A DNA stretch of 64,000 nucleotides from Acanthosepion pharaonis. Its lineage: Eukaryota > Mollusca > Cephalopoda > Sepiida > Sepiidae. The stretch is from contig CAHIKZ030000026.1 in assembly GCA_903632075.3 (NCBI GenBank), positions 556,501 to 620,500 on the forward strand, given 5' to 3'. Below, in pieces: positions 1 through 10,896 of the stretch (its first letter is position 1; every line of letters begins with the position of its first letter). Both the position numbers and the translations under genes were made by a program. Below the pieces are notes generated by a model that was not told the origin of the DNA, ran no database searches, and saw only the letters and a list, made by a program, of their open reading frames with translations.

Positions 1-2220
1 AAATACAGTTAATTAGGATAACAAAACAGTAGTTGTTGTGACCTATTTTCTCATTCCCAAAATGCAGAGGAAAACAAAGCTTCAGCACACAATTACAAAA
101 AGAAAAATGATTTTATTTTTATTTAAGGAAAAAAAAAAATTCCTTCATTGATCCGTGTAAAAATATGAATAACCCGAGACCGTAAGGAGGAGGAAAAATC
201 TTATATTGTTGTACGTTTCTTAATCGATGGAAATAGATCGATCACTAAAGGATGGAAATATAGAACTACTAGAAATGATGAGTAGAGAAAAATGAAACAG
301 AATAGCTTTGTCCGGTCATCAAAATTTAGTTGTCCTTTTTCCTTTCTTTCTTTCTTTTTTTTTTTCTAAGTCTTTTAATTAGTGGTCGTGTTTCAACTGA
401 AATTCTTTTACTTTTAGAAGACTGGTGGTTCTCTAAGAGAAACTTCTTGTAAGGTAGCTGGTCTTTACTTTTTAACTTTAGTTAAATAACATGTTTTTTG
501 TTCTAAGAGGTTTCCAATTCTACACGTGCATAGATTCGGTTCTCATCGAAAGGACTAACAAGTAAAATGGCAATTCAAATCGCGGGATATCTTAAAAGAA
601 AGACATCTTTACCGTTTGAGCCACGATCTTTTATCGACTGTCTTTTTTTTTTACTTTAACTATTTTGTTTTGTTTGACTCTGTAAGCTTAGTCTGGCACA
701 AGGCGGCACAGAAATGAATATTAGAACTAGCAACACTAGCGAATTGATCTGTAGGACTTTCGTTTTAATGCCGTCAACTGCTACAAATTTGAAGTATTTT
801 CTTTTCTTTTTTTTTTTTTTTTTTACTTTGCAGCTCTAAGCACTTTCCGCATGGCGAACACTGAAGAATGGTGATCTATACTCTATAGCCTCATATTCCG
901 AGCCAATAATTATTTACCATTCTATAACTACAGGCTAGCTAAGAGACCCACTAATGTCGTATGATGCCATAAATTACATATTGAAAGAGAATATGGAGGC
1001 AAAATGTCCCTCCCCCACTATAAATTTAAATAAGTTTTTATTTACAAGGAAAAATAGTTGTAATAAATTTCATTTTTTTGTGTGTGTGTGTGTGTTCTTT
1101 CAAATAAGAATATGAGGCTTGGTTAAAAAAATAACTCCAGAGATTTTTTTTTTTTCGTTTTTGAAAACATAAGTAACTTAAGTTTCTAGACGTACGTTCG
1201 ATTTTTTAATGTCAACAAAGTAAGTAAAACATTTAATTTTTACGAAAGTAAATATATTGACGTTGGTGACGACAAAATTGAAAATAATGACTCATTTTTT
1301 ACACAGCTTTATTGGGCCTCAAATATAAATATCCCATAAAAGCTGTATATTTTTCTAAAGAGTTATTTAAATGAATGTATTTATTTTTAACCCGACATTT
1401 TTATTTTACTTCAAAATCCGCTATAACGTTTTTTTTTTTTTTTTTTCTCCTTTTGAGAGACCTAATGATTAAAAATAAATTTTTCATTACAGGGGAAAAA
1501 TAACTGATTAAATTTCGATTCCATTTAGTAGTTTTATTAGTTATTAGATTACTTATTATTTTGAATAGAGGGCTTTTCAAATCCAAACGAGTACTCAGAA
1601 TATGAGGCTAGGTAGAGAAATTTAAGGGAAGACGCGAGGGAGATAATTCAGTATTTGTTTGAGAAAATTATGAACGGTAAAACTGACCACACCCACATAC
1701 TTCTTCGCCCCCATTGCAGAGTAAATGTCTGCCTCAAAATTCTTGATCTGAACTTTAGTCACCTGTTTATAACATTAAAACAATGACATTATTAGAGAGT
1801 TAACGGCCTACTTAAATGAAACAGACACTAGTAGTTGCAGTAAATAATTACTAATTTATAACATTTGTTTTTTGTTGATTTTCTTGAGTGATTTGTGGTT
1901 TGAACTTTCTAACTCGCCTTTGTACTTCCATCTGCTAAATTGTTTATTTTTTTTTTTTCCTCATACTTGTCTCTACTCTTGGTCATAAGAAATGTTGAGG
2001 GGGTACTCAGAAAATGTAATAAATAGGGAGGAGTTGGAATCAATGAGAGAATTTATTAAAAGAATAAAGTGGGTGGTTGGAAAATGACTAAAAACGATAT
2101 TTATACAATTTATATTCAGACTATTTTTTTTTTTTTTTTTTTTTTTTAATAATAACGTTGACCCCAAGCAAGGCATTGAAGCCACTGAGAAACAAAGGGT
2201 TAGTGGATGTGGGAGAATTA
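1..2220. other. AT-rich non-coding stretch without assignable features
   Basis: Only short open frames, poly-A/T runs and a (TG)n run at about 1080-1095 are visible. The string 'aatatgaggct' occurs near 1110 and near 1600 and may mark ends of a decayed element, but no transposase or clean terminal repeats could be read. Confidence 0.5.
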
Positions 2221-2224
2221 TACA

Positions 2225-2440
2225 AAACAGAAACAACACTAAGGAGTGAGTACAGAAGAGTAATCAGGAGGCACGTACATAGCGATTGATATTGCATTTA
2301 AATTTTTGAAGATTAAAGTTTACTGAAAAGCATGGAGCTACAAGGGGGGGGGTTCGACAAGCGGATAAAGAAACTGTTAACATAGAACTTACGGTTACAT
2401 CTAGCCAACTCAAACTATTATTTACAACCTGCCGGAAGTT
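2225..2440 (-). mobile_element. Jockey-like LINE, 3' end fragment
   Basis: The minus strand encodes [14 protein letters not shown] near its end and LSWLDVTVSSMLTVS before it, the C-terminus of the reverse-transcriptase ORF of a LINE present several times in this window. It is 5'-truncated and mutated, including a G-run at 2344-2352. Confidence 0.7.
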
Positions 2441-2594
2441 ATGCAAATCAAATAAACCGCAATAACTCAAAGTTGTGAATCAATGTTTGTCAAATTCAAA
2501 CTTGTCCATTTCCACTCTTAGTAAAATATTTGATTAAATTTTCTGACATTTTTAATGGTTAGTTGTTTGAGATATTTGAAATTTACAAAAATGG

Positions 2595-3772
2595 ACTGAC
2601 TGAAGTTATTATGCAGATTAAACTAATATTAGCTTAATAAAAATTATTTTTTCTTTTTGTCCCTAATATATGTTGAAACATGGGTAATGGGAAGGATCTA
2701 ACAATTGCTGAAAAATGGAAAATGACAAAGTTATTCAGTGAGAGAATGTCCACAATTGGAAATATCAAAAAAGTTATGCAGAGATCATCAAACAAAAAAG
2801 ACTCTTGAAAATATAAGTTGAGAACTCTAGTCAAAGAAAACAGCTTTAAGAACTTGCTACCTCAAGATGAACATAAACTAAAGCAAATTATAGTGAAACA
2901 ACCACTTTTGACCAGTGCTCAGATCTTTGAAAAGGCTTGACTTGAGGGAGTCAAGAAGAACAAATGATGTAGAATTATGAATTGGGATCTGTAAAAAAAA
3001 AAAAAAAATCTTCTTGGCAACCTCCTCTCATGAAAGCAAATATTTTAAAGTTTCAAAATTGGTCCAAGAAATACATGAAAATTGACTTTTCTAAAGTAAT
3101 TTTATGGCTGAATCTCGAGTGGCATTTGTCAAGCCAAAGGATGGATTTTGTCTAATTCAGACGTGCCTGTGGCCAAAAAGAAGGCAACGAGGAGGTGGTA
3201 GCATTATGATATGGGCTGGAATTGTCAACCAAACCATTATTGGACCATTCAGTCAATGAAGCAGTTAAACTGAACAGTGATAACTTTTGTAATTTTATGA
3301 ACAAGACTACAAGTTCCAGTTTCGAAGTGAAGTGTGTATTTATTCACAAGCTGCTCTTTCTCATGTATCTAAGCTTACTCGTTAATTATTCGAGCTCAAA
3401 AAATTTACAGGAGAGAAGATAATGGAATGGCCACTATCAAGTCCTGATCTGAATCCAATTGGTAATCTGTGGTCAATTGTGAAGATGAAATTACATGAAG
3501 GTGGCAAACAATTTAACAGCAAAGCAGACCTATGGGAAGCAATTAAAGCTACCTATCGGAAATTGAACCTGCTGAAGTAAAAAAGAAAAATGAACAAAGT
3601 CAATGATAGGTTACTGGCTGTTATTAAGAAGTGTCACTATATTTAAATGTAAAGGATTCAAATACTTAAGTGTTTATTTGTTCTATTGTAGATGTTTATC
3701 AATTTTTGATGATTTTATTACCTTTTTCTTGAAGATGTTATTATTTGGTTTGGCATAATAACTTCAGACAGT
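2595..3772 (+). mobile_element. Tc1-family DNA transposon with degenerate transposase
   Basis: Terminal inverted repeats agree at 19 of 20 positions: actgactgaagttattatgc at 2595 and the reverse complement of 3753-3772. Inside, the plus strand from 2680 reads MGNGKDLTIAEKWKMTKLFS, a helix-turn-helix start. It then shows GGGSIMIWAGIVNQTIIGPF around 3190-3250 and LNPIGNLWSIVKMKLHEGG around 3450-3510, the C-terminal DDE region of Tc1 transposases. Stops and frameshifts break the frame several times, so the element is inactive. Length of about 1.18 kb is near the family norm. Confidence 0.85.
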
Positions 3773-3847
3773 TTTGATTTTTTTTTTTTTTTTTTTTTTT
3801 TTTTATTGCTACAGAATACATCAAATAACTTCAATAAAACATTGATC

Positions 3848-4616
3848 TCTGTCTATAAAAGGCTGTGTGTGTGTGTGTGTGTAACAAATGCATGGCCGCA
3901 ATTTTCGATGGATTTGCACCAAAATTTACATGCAGATGCTCCAAGTTAGCAGGAAGGCCAAGATCGACTTTCATATTTCCCAAATCCCATCGATAGTGGA
4001 AATAATCGATTTTTTTTCATGCTTCTATGGCAGTTTTCATGTAGTTTGCGGCCATTTCATACTGGCCAAAGTGAGAGCCAATAGCTGGCTGCCGCAAATA
4101 GGCAGGAAGATTCTATTGGCCAGTGGGAGAGCCAACAGCTGATTGACATGAATGTTAACTAGCATGCGAGCATGCAAAAAGAAATTGATAGCTGCATTCG
4201 TCACAAGTGGGAAAATTTTAAATCTCCAATTGGCTCATTCGCTTGCTTAAACTCAACGTTGATTCTGATTCTGCAGAACTGGGTTAGGTGTGAAAAGTAT
4301 TTGTTGTTAACATTCTTTTTCATTCAGTTTTTCCATTCTGAGTCCTTTTTTAAAGCTGATTGTTTTGTGTTCATTTTATTTAGTTCTTTTTCGTAACAGA
4401 TTTAATGTTTAGTATAGGTTTAGAAAAAATTCTCGATTGTGAGATAGGCAAGTAAGGCATGTAGCAACATCAACGCGACAAAGGGCACTCCTTTAAAAAA
4501 GGCAAGAAAGGGCAAAAATATTTTAAGTCAAGTGATAGCGATTGCTGTATGAATTGTATGTATGATTTTTGAACCAAGCACAGGCAACGCCGGGCCATGC
4601 TGCTACTACTACCTAA
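3848..4616 (+). mobile_element. Non-autonomous Helitron-like element, copy 1
   Basis: It starts near tctgtctataaaaggctgtg, passes through a (TG)n run, and ends at about 4616 just after a GC-rich hairpin motif caggcaacgccgggcc followed by gctgctact. This layout (TC start, 3' hairpin of the GGCAACGCCGGG type, CTRR-like end) is typical of Helitrons. A second copy in inverted orientation lies at 20234-20915. No Rep/helicase coding is present; the 84- and 74-codon frames inside look fortuitous. Confidence 0.65.
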
Positions 4617-4711
4617 AATTTTAACTTGGGCTTTGTTTTGACATCTAAATTACTTAAAATTTGACAATCTCTTTTCAAACCAAATTCGAATTATTGAAGT
4701 TTATATAATTT

Positions 4712-4730
4712 GCTTAATAACTTCAGGCAG
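4712..4730 (-). repeat. Solo Tc1-type terminal repeat
   Basis: gcttaataacttcaggcag matches the right terminus of the 2595-3772 Tc1 element at 17 of 19 positions. No partner terminus or transposase sequence is visible next to it. It looks like a remnant left in or beside the LINE copy that begins at about 4735. Confidence 0.5.
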
Positions 4731-4909
4731 GGTACCATAAACTCTAGGTACCATAATGAAGAGCTCATCTGAACAATTGCTGTAAAAGTAGTTATAGAAA
4801 AGGCACAGGGAGGCAACTTTGCAGTGGTGGGAAAGTGACTGAAGCCAAGGGAAAAGATCAGGACCAATAATATTGCAGATTTGGATTTTCTCCAGGATCT
4901 CTAGATATA

Positions 4910-5053
4910 GTGATTTTTTTCCAAGCGTAGCTTAGATGTGGCACAAGGCTAAAAGTATGGAACACCCAGTGAGGATCAAAATCATGATTCAGTTGTAATT
5001 GTTCTAGCTAGACAAGCTTGCTAAGCATTACACCACGCCGAGGTGCCCAGAGA
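4910..5053 (-). mobile_element. tRNA-like SINE with 13-bp target-site duplication
   Basis: atctctagatata occurs at 4897-4909 and again at 5054-5066, bracketing 144 bp. The insert begins with a T-run on this strand, meaning an A-tail on the minus strand. It contains tRNA-like box B sequence near gaggatcaaaatc on the plus strand. It interrupts the LINE copy. Confidence 0.65.
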
Positions 5054-5123
5054 ATCTCTAGATATATAGTAGGAGCGCTGGACCATATGTGGCAGCAATA
5101 TTCTCAGAATGGTAAACTAAGAT

Positions 5124-5486
5124 CAGTGGTTCTCAACCGGGGTTCACATGGACCCTAGGGGTCCATGTAATATTTCCGGGGGTCCACAGGCAAAAATAAA
5201 AGTAGTTAACCATATTAAATCAAATTCTCTCCGAGACCGCCTTTTTCGTGAATTCTGTAAGCAAAATGGAGAAGAGTTTGAGCGGCTTGTATTACATACA
5301 GAGGTGAGATGGCTATCAAAGGGGAATTGTCTTAAGCGTATACTATTTCTTTGATAATTAAAACCTTAAAATTTATATTAGTGAAGAATAGAAAATTGTT
5401 CTTATGTCCAATAGCTATGAAGGGGTCCACCAAGATAAAAAGAAGGGGAAAGGGGTCCATGGGTAAAAAAAGGTTGAGAACCACTG
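5124..5486 (+). mobile_element. Short hAT transposon retaining a transposase fragment
   Basis: The ends are perfect inverted repeats: cagtggttctcaacc at 5124 and ggttgagaaccactg ending at 5486. They are flanked by 8-bp duplications actaagat (5116-5123) and acttagat (5487-5494), which agree at 7 of 8 positions. Inside, plus-strand codons about 5200-5345 read VNHIKSNSLRDRLFREFCKQ then LHTEVRWLSKGNCLKR, a hallmark of ZBED5-like hAT transposases. Only about 50 codons survive, so this is an internally deleted, non-autonomous copy. Confidence 0.9.
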
Positions 5487-5809
5487 ACTTAGATTCTGGA
5501 GAGAAAAAATGTCTAGCATGACACAGTGAACCAACTTTCTTAGCAGCTTACTTAGCAATGGATTCAATATAGTAGCGGAGAATGTTATCTCGATAAGGCA
5601 CAACAAATCACTCTCCTGGGGGTTAGCCTCAGCCATGATGATAGAAGGTAGAAAGGGATCTTTCAGATGATTTAATAGAGAACAGCTTAGTTTTGAAGGC
5701 ATTAAAATTAACAAACCATCCTTTGCTCCATTTAACAACAGAAAAAACATCATTTGACTTCATTGAGCTGATTGGACTTACTATTGAGACAGGGATAAAT
5801 GGTCATGTC

Positions 5810-5810
<1 letters not shown>

Positions 5811-5872
<62 letters not shown>
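5811..5872. repeat. (TA)n microsatellite
   Basis: About 62 bp of uninterrupted TA dinucleotides, directly upstream of an R2 repeat. Confidence 0.95.
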
Positions 5873-5876
<4 letters not shown>

Positions 5877-5877
5877 A

Positions 5878-6240
5878 TTTAAAATATGTTTTTTTTTTTT
5901 CGCTACACAGTTCAACCATGTTTCAAAAATAGAAGCTAAAAACCCTGAATTTAATTTTGCAATTAAATTAAAAGCATTAGTTCCATTTCATCTTCGACGA
6001 ATTTTGGGTAACTTTTAAAATTACCGGGTTTTAAAGACACAGCTAAAATCACGTTTCCATGGTTACAGAATATTCTACTTAAATTGAACAAGGGTGTCTA
6101 GATTTTCCTTATGTCAGTATCATTGTATCAGTTATTAGCTACAATTTGGTAAGGGGTAGGGATGTATTTTGCAATGAAACCTGACATCAGTTGAATGGAT
6201 TTCGTCTGAATTTTTTTTAAAAAAAAAAAAAATTGTTAAC
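5878..6240 (+). repeat. R2 interspersed repeat, copy 1
   Basis: Shares about 340 bp of diverged similarity with 15265-15690, including ttcgctacacagtt, atgtttcaaaaat, gttccatttcatc, tatcagttattag and ggtaggggatgtatttt-like blocks. It is unclassified and non-coding. Both copies lie just 3' of a long (TA)n tract. Confidence 0.75.
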
Positions 6241-6363
6241 GGTAAAAAAATTTCAACGTCATTTTTTAAATTTAAAGATTTTCGTTTTTTTTTTTTTTTT
6301 TTTTTTAAAAATAAAAATATCTATAAGAACACCGGATTTTTATATCTTACTGTTCTTTTTTTT

Positions 6364-6368
<5 letters not shown>

Positions 6369-6418
<50 letters not shown>
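6369..6418. repeat. (TA)n microsatellite
   Basis: About 50 bp of TA repeats. The 6308-6365 sequence next to it is an inverted match to about 15165-15215, which also borders a (TA)n tract. Confidence 0.95.
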
Positions 6419-6421
<3 letters not shown>

Positions 6422-6800
6422 CTAAGTTGAGAGCTGATGCCATTGGCAAGGTCATTAATGAAAATTTAAAGCAAAAAAAAAAAAAGTAGTACCAAGGATA
6501 AAGCCCAGGGGTGGAGGAGGCACCTGTATTAGTCCAAAACAATCTAGAGAGGGTGGCCATTCAGGATAACATTCATTTCACAATTTGATAAGGAAGACTG
6601 GATCAGTTAAAAAAAAAATTTGTCTAGAGACACTAACTTTTTAGTTTGTGAAGAAAACCTGTATGCCAAACCCTGTTGAAAGCTTTCAAGATCTCTAAAG
6701 CTACAGGCTGAGCACCACCATTCTTATCTAGAGTTTGATACTCTTTCCACAATTATCGTCAGTACATCAGTAGTTGACTTGGAGAAATCAAAGCATATTG

Positions 6801-6925
6801 CTTGTCCTCATCTTTGTTGTTATTATCACATTGTTTTAGCTGTATATCGATCTGGTTAACCTATAGTGAATTCTCAACTAAACCCTGGGGTAGACTGTTC
6901 TCATTCCACTGCTCATGTCAAGGTA
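6801..6925 (-). mobile_element. S4 SINE, partial copy
   Basis: tgtcctcatctttgttgtta and later actgttctcattcca match the 3' half of the S4 SINE family (full copies at 10897-11475, 17712-18240 and 22240-22475) in minus orientation. The tRNA head is missing. Confidence 0.55.
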
Positions 6926-7637
6926 TATCATCTATAAATAGTGTAAATAATGATAGCTCCTCATTCCAGAAATCCAGACAAAGATTAAAATCAAATCTTT
7001 CCCACTGTAGCAAACCTTGAAGAAATTTAACTAAAAATAAATGTTCCATATTTTTAAGTAAAGTACTTTGACAAAGTCAAAAATATTTCCATGAGGTCTT
7101 CCATATGTTACTGCATAAATATCTATTAAGAAAAAAACTAACAAAAAAAAAAAAAAAAAAACTTAATAAGCAAAGGACTTCTAATAAGCCTGGGATGATG
7201 GGGGAGATAGGATCCAAGAATTAACAACTGCAGGGAATGTTTTCTTGGCACACGAGAGTATATACTGTCTTAGTGTTGGCAGATGTTGCTTCAAAGACTG
7301 CTGAATACTTACTATAACAGCCTTTCATTGGAGGAACTTAGAAAATTCTTATTCCCAGAATTTTGGTTTATTTCCCAGAAAAACATGTTAAATCTATTTT
7401 AAGAAATACTGTTTGAACTTCCTCTGACATTGCAATCACCTACATCCTGGATATTTTATTTATTTTCTATTTTTTAAGACTAACATTTTTGTTAATGTTG
7501 AATGTGTATTATACAGTAGTCTTTCTTTCATATTTCATGTTGAATAATTTTGCTTCATCAAAATTGCAGAAAAGGCTGATTATTTTCAACAAATATTGTT
7601 GGAAATTTTATATTTCATTAAAATCTGTTAAGATGTG
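6926..7637. other. Non-coding stretch, no assignable features
   Basis: AT-rich sequence with an A-run at about 7143-7161; no motif, long frame or repeat match was recognised. Confidence 0.5.
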
Positions 7638-7740
7638 CAGGTGGTGTGATGGTTATTGGTGCAGAAAATCAGCTTTGTAAGCTGGGTTCGAATTTCAGTG
7701 TAGTCAACTGTATTCACTCTTGCACAAATGTCCTTGGGAA
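7638..7740 (+). mobile_element. tRNA-derived SINE head
   Basis: ggtggtgtgatggttattgg resembles a tRNA start with box A, and gctgggttcgaatttc a box B, about 45 bp apart. The following sequence resembles the post-tRNA part of S1 (ttcactcttgcacaaatgtcc). It ends in a T-rich run. It lacks the fold and 3' end of a functional tRNA gene. Confidence 0.6.
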
Positions 7741-7818
7741 AGGCAAGTTTTTTTTGTTGTTTTTTTTTTTTTTCTCCAAGTAAAATATACTGATAGCAGT
7801 TATTGTGTAGGTGGTAAG

Positions 7819-8115
7819 ACTCAGTTATGTGCCATGCATGATACACTCTTAGGTGATCATGTATCTTTCAATACATGACTGATGAAGCAGATTTTTTCCT
7901 GCAGTAGGTTGCCATTCCTTTCTGCATAGACCATTTGCCATCCAAGGCTATAGAACCTGGTCTGTCCTGCTATTTACCCATAGCTGGGGGGAGAAGAGGA
8001 TTCATACCTTTCTCAAGGTTATTAGCACGTAAGTGAATGTAATGGATTCGACTGGAATTCAAACTTGGCTTTCTGATTCTTCAATCTTAGCTCTTATCCA
8101 TTACTCCACCATGGT
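7819..8115 (-). mobile_element. S1 tRNA-derived SINE, near full length
   Basis: The minus strand reads from a tRNA-like head (taatggataagagctaag, then box-B-like tttgaattccag) through a conserved body (tagcaggacagaccaggttc) to a tail with the hairpin catgtattgaaagatacatg (plus 7858-7877). At least ten other copies or fragments occur in the window. Unlike S4, it carries the GAAA-loop hairpin. Confidence 0.8.
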
Positions 8116-8450
8116 TAGACTAAGGGGTGCATTTACTGTGGATATGTGTGAAAGTTAATGGTTAACCCTAAACATGAAGAGGTTAAGATTGTAGTGGTCA
8201 GGGAAAGCATTCTCCTGGGATCCTGTTCCACAGAGCAACAGCTCTTGAGGCTATCCTTGGAACTTGTTCCTTACTAATGGCATATGAAGGGAATGACAGT
8301 AGTTCACCTTAATGTACATGGTGTTGCGGGTCTTAGTTGGGAGAGTTAGATTGATTTGTTTTCCATGATTTATCAACACATTTTGCAGGTTATTTTTAGG
8401 TTGTAAGAATTTTTGAGATGATGATGATTTTACTTATATAAGTGTTACTA
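8116..8450. other. Non-coding stretch, no assignable features
   Basis: Mixed-composition sequence of about 330 bp between two S1 SINE pieces. No coding frame or repeat partner was recognised. Confidence 0.45.
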
Positions 8451-8454
8451 ATTA

Positions 8455-8560
8455 ACCCATAGCTGAGGAGAGAAATGGTGGATTCATACCTTTCCCAAGG
8501 ATATTTTTGTGCAAGTGAATATAAAGAATCCAACTGAAATTGGAACTCTGTGAGTGTGTT
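8455..8560 (-). mobile_element. S1 SINE fragment
   Basis: acccatagctgaggagagaa through ttcatacctttcccaaggat matches the central body of S1 in minus orientation; head and tail are lost. Confidence 0.6.
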
Positions 8561-8938
8561 AGCAGAAATAATTTTGGTTGTACTTTTAAGTCCAAAAACA
8601 TTTTTCATTTCTTGTAAAGGTTGGGAGATTAGTGTTTTTTCACCTCAAGATCAAGAATTGGCAAACCCTTTTGGAAGTGAGCCTAATTGGCAATGTTTTT
8701 AAGTCTTGCAGGCCAACGCAAACTTATATACACACACCCCTATCTATCTATCTATCTATCTATCAAGTGAGTTATTTATTTATACACACATGCTACATAG
8801 ATAAAAATATAGTAAAAAGAAGTTGGAAATACAACTGAAGTTTTTAAGAATATTTATTTACAGTTACTTTACTGGTTTCACAGTTCTATGATTTTCAGAA
8901 GTTAAATTGAGATGGAGAAATATGTGGCACAGTTTGCA

Positions 8939-8969
<31 letters not shown>

Positions 8970-9500
8970 TTACTTAGTGGAAAGTACTCAATATCTGAAG
9001 AAGGTTGGAGCATACAATGACTAAGGAATTCATTTATTTTTTATATTTCTCATTACTTGTGTTTTTGGTAGATTCACAAGTTTGCATCTCTGTATTTTAA
9101 ACAGGATAATTGACATCTAGTCTAGTAAATGTCCATTATTTTGTTTAAAATAACAAGTATCTATTCAAACACATGCTAAAATATAACAATTTCATTAATG
9201 ACAAAATACATACACACTCTAGGTATCTTCACTTTTCATGTTTCAAAATTTGCCATCTGTATATATTAAAAAAAAAAAGAAAATTACTTTTTTTTATCTA
9301 AATCATTAGCTGAAGGGATGGTGTGAATATACAATGCAACCCTCACATAAACTTTCCGTCGACCGCCCAATGATTAGCCAGCGTTTCATTCTGACTCTTG
9401 ATCTTGTCAGTGCACACTGAAAGCTGAGAAAGCTCATACTGTATAACCACAAGGTAATACACTGAAAGTCAAATGCCATGTTGAGAAATAAGAATGCGAA
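8561..9500. other. Non-coding stretch with short microsatellites
   Basis: Contains (TATC)n at 8741-8764 and (TA)n at about 8939-8964. Otherwise AT-rich sequence without recognised features. Confidence 0.5.
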
Positions 9501-9509
9501 CCCTGTTTC

Positions 9510-9905
9510 TCATGCCGTCCTGGGTAAGATGATAAACTATGTTCAACAGCGAGGCCTCTGATCAAGTGGTTTTGAAGAGTATGGAACCACTTCTTAATTG
9601 TTGGTGTTCCCAGTTCCACCCTGACCCGGGGTGGTAGCACCTGTTAGGGTCCCAGCTATGGGCAAATAGTTAACCTCCAAACCTGGGGTCAAAACACTAT
9701 GAAAGTGTAAAAATAGATTTTAATACCAGAAATACTTTTTGTAAAAATAATTATTGCCAGCAATACATTTTTGAAGAAAAAAAAATATTACCAAGAATAG
9801 ATTTATGAAGGAAAAAAATATTATCAGCAAATAAAATTTTGTCAGCATTAAATAACCCATTGAGGTTGATATGCCGTAAACCAAACCAAACCAAACCAAA
9901 CCTGT
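9510..9905 (+). repeat. R1 interspersed repeat, copy 1 (few internal tandem units)
   Basis: Carries the R1 signature blocks: cctgggtaagatgataaac, ccaccctgacccggggtgg, agctatgggcaaatagttaa, then about three 30-bp 'ttaccagcaatacattt + A-run' units, then aacccattgaggttgatatg and a (ccaaa)n end. Other copies lie at 22555-23080, 44310-44695 and 48065-49265. No coding potential and no recognised superfamily. Confidence 0.75.
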
Positions 9906-10440
9906 TTTGCATGCATTCAGGACTTTGCCTCCTCATCTGTGTAGACAGGTAGAAAATACTTTGGACAACTTCAGCTGCCATCTTTTTCCTCTACCAACTC
10001 CTCAACCATCTAGTCATCCCAATATAATGGCTTGGTAATAATACAGGTGGACCAGAACTCTTACTAATCCCAAGCATGACTATTAATACAGGACAGCACC
10101 TGGATATACCCTATTTCCAGTTTTGTTGCTACTTGACCTCTAAAAATCCCTCATCTTCCCATTCCACTTTGGTTACAGTTGATGGACCAGACTTCAAAAG
10201 GAACTATCAACTGGTACATCAAGCAGAAATACTTGAGATCAAGATAAAACCACCTCTTCCCATTTTATGTGGGTGTCCCTAGTATCACAATGGGGGGGGG
10301 GTGAATATTGATGTATTATTATTTCTAGATTTGAAGTAGAATCAAAAATATTAGCATTTAAAAATTTACTTTACCAGATGTAAACACTGTCACAATGAAA
10401 ATATAATTTTGCCTATTTTTTGGTTGTCGTAAAAACATGT
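9906..10440. other. Non-coding stretch with an unrecognised 68-codon open frame
   Basis: An open frame runs at 10076-10282 (+). Its product is not recognised and has no repeat partner here, so it is not called as a gene. A G-run lies at 10292-10300. Confidence 0.4.
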
Positions 10441-10800
10441 TGAAATAATTTGGCTGTTCTTCTTTCTTTTTTATGTGCCATGTCCTTTCAGGATGTAGGT
10501 AATCATGGCTCTCCACCTCCCTTTATCCCTTGCAGTTCCTTCCCTCTACTTCCTCCCACAGACCACGTTCTGTCATCCACTTGCTTAAGCCTGCCAGGCA
10601 TGTCACGTGTCTCTTTCCCTCTATTTGACTCATGAGTATCAGATTCTCCAGGCCCTCCTTATGTGTAACCAGAAACTTCAGCTGCCTCTTTCTGATGTTA
10701 AGTATAAGCCTCGTCTTTGTTTGCATCTTCTCTAAGACCGCATTGTTGCTCACATGCTCAGTCCATGATATCCTTAGCATCCTTTTCGAAGCGCTTATAA
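10440..10800 (-). mobile_element. RTE/endonuclease-reverse-transcriptase LINE, C-terminal fragment
   Basis: Minus-strand 10780-10523 encodes MLRISWTEHVSNNAVLEKMQ, then LNIRKRQLKFLVTHKEGLEN and GLSKWMTERGL. This is the C-terminal tail that follows the reverse-transcriptase domain in widespread invertebrate endonuclease-RT LINEs. One internal deletion removes part of the GHI-R-EGLE motif. Diverged pieces of the same tail lie at 12835, 13610, 29905, 34410, 35600 and 47400. Confidence 0.8.
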
Positions 10801-10896
10801 GTATTTTAGTGTATTTCTCCTTTTGATATAAATATTGTGTGCTACAAGTTCTGAGTTCTCTTAAATGAAATATCTGTCTATATTTCAGAGATGAGG

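Larger units (their letters stand above)
4735..6800 (-). mobile_element. Jockey-like LINE, interrupted reverse-transcriptase copy
   Basis: On the minus strand 6790-6425 shows ALEILKAFNRVWHTGFLHKL and FINDLANGISSQL, the palm-domain region of a Jockey-type reverse transcriptase. After interruptions, 5753-5500 shows LNHLKDPFLPSIIMAEANPQ and the SLCLIEITFSATI-type segment that follows the active site. 4900-4745 corresponds to the 3' part, and the extreme 3' end is missing. The copy is broken by frameshifts, (TA)n tracts, an R2 repeat, a hAT element (5124-5486) and a SINE (4910-5053). Confidence 0.75.

Noticed and set aside
5693..5932. Frames with long Tyr-Ile repeats (also near 6233, 22001, 39365, 40653, 41014)
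   Set aside because: Translations of (TA)n microsatellites.
7638..7740. tRNA gene candidates at SINE heads (also 40975, 47935, 62900, 62100)
   Set aside because: Box A/B-like strings are present but stems do not close and the sequence continues into shared SINE bodies, so they are SINE promoters rather than tRNA genes.
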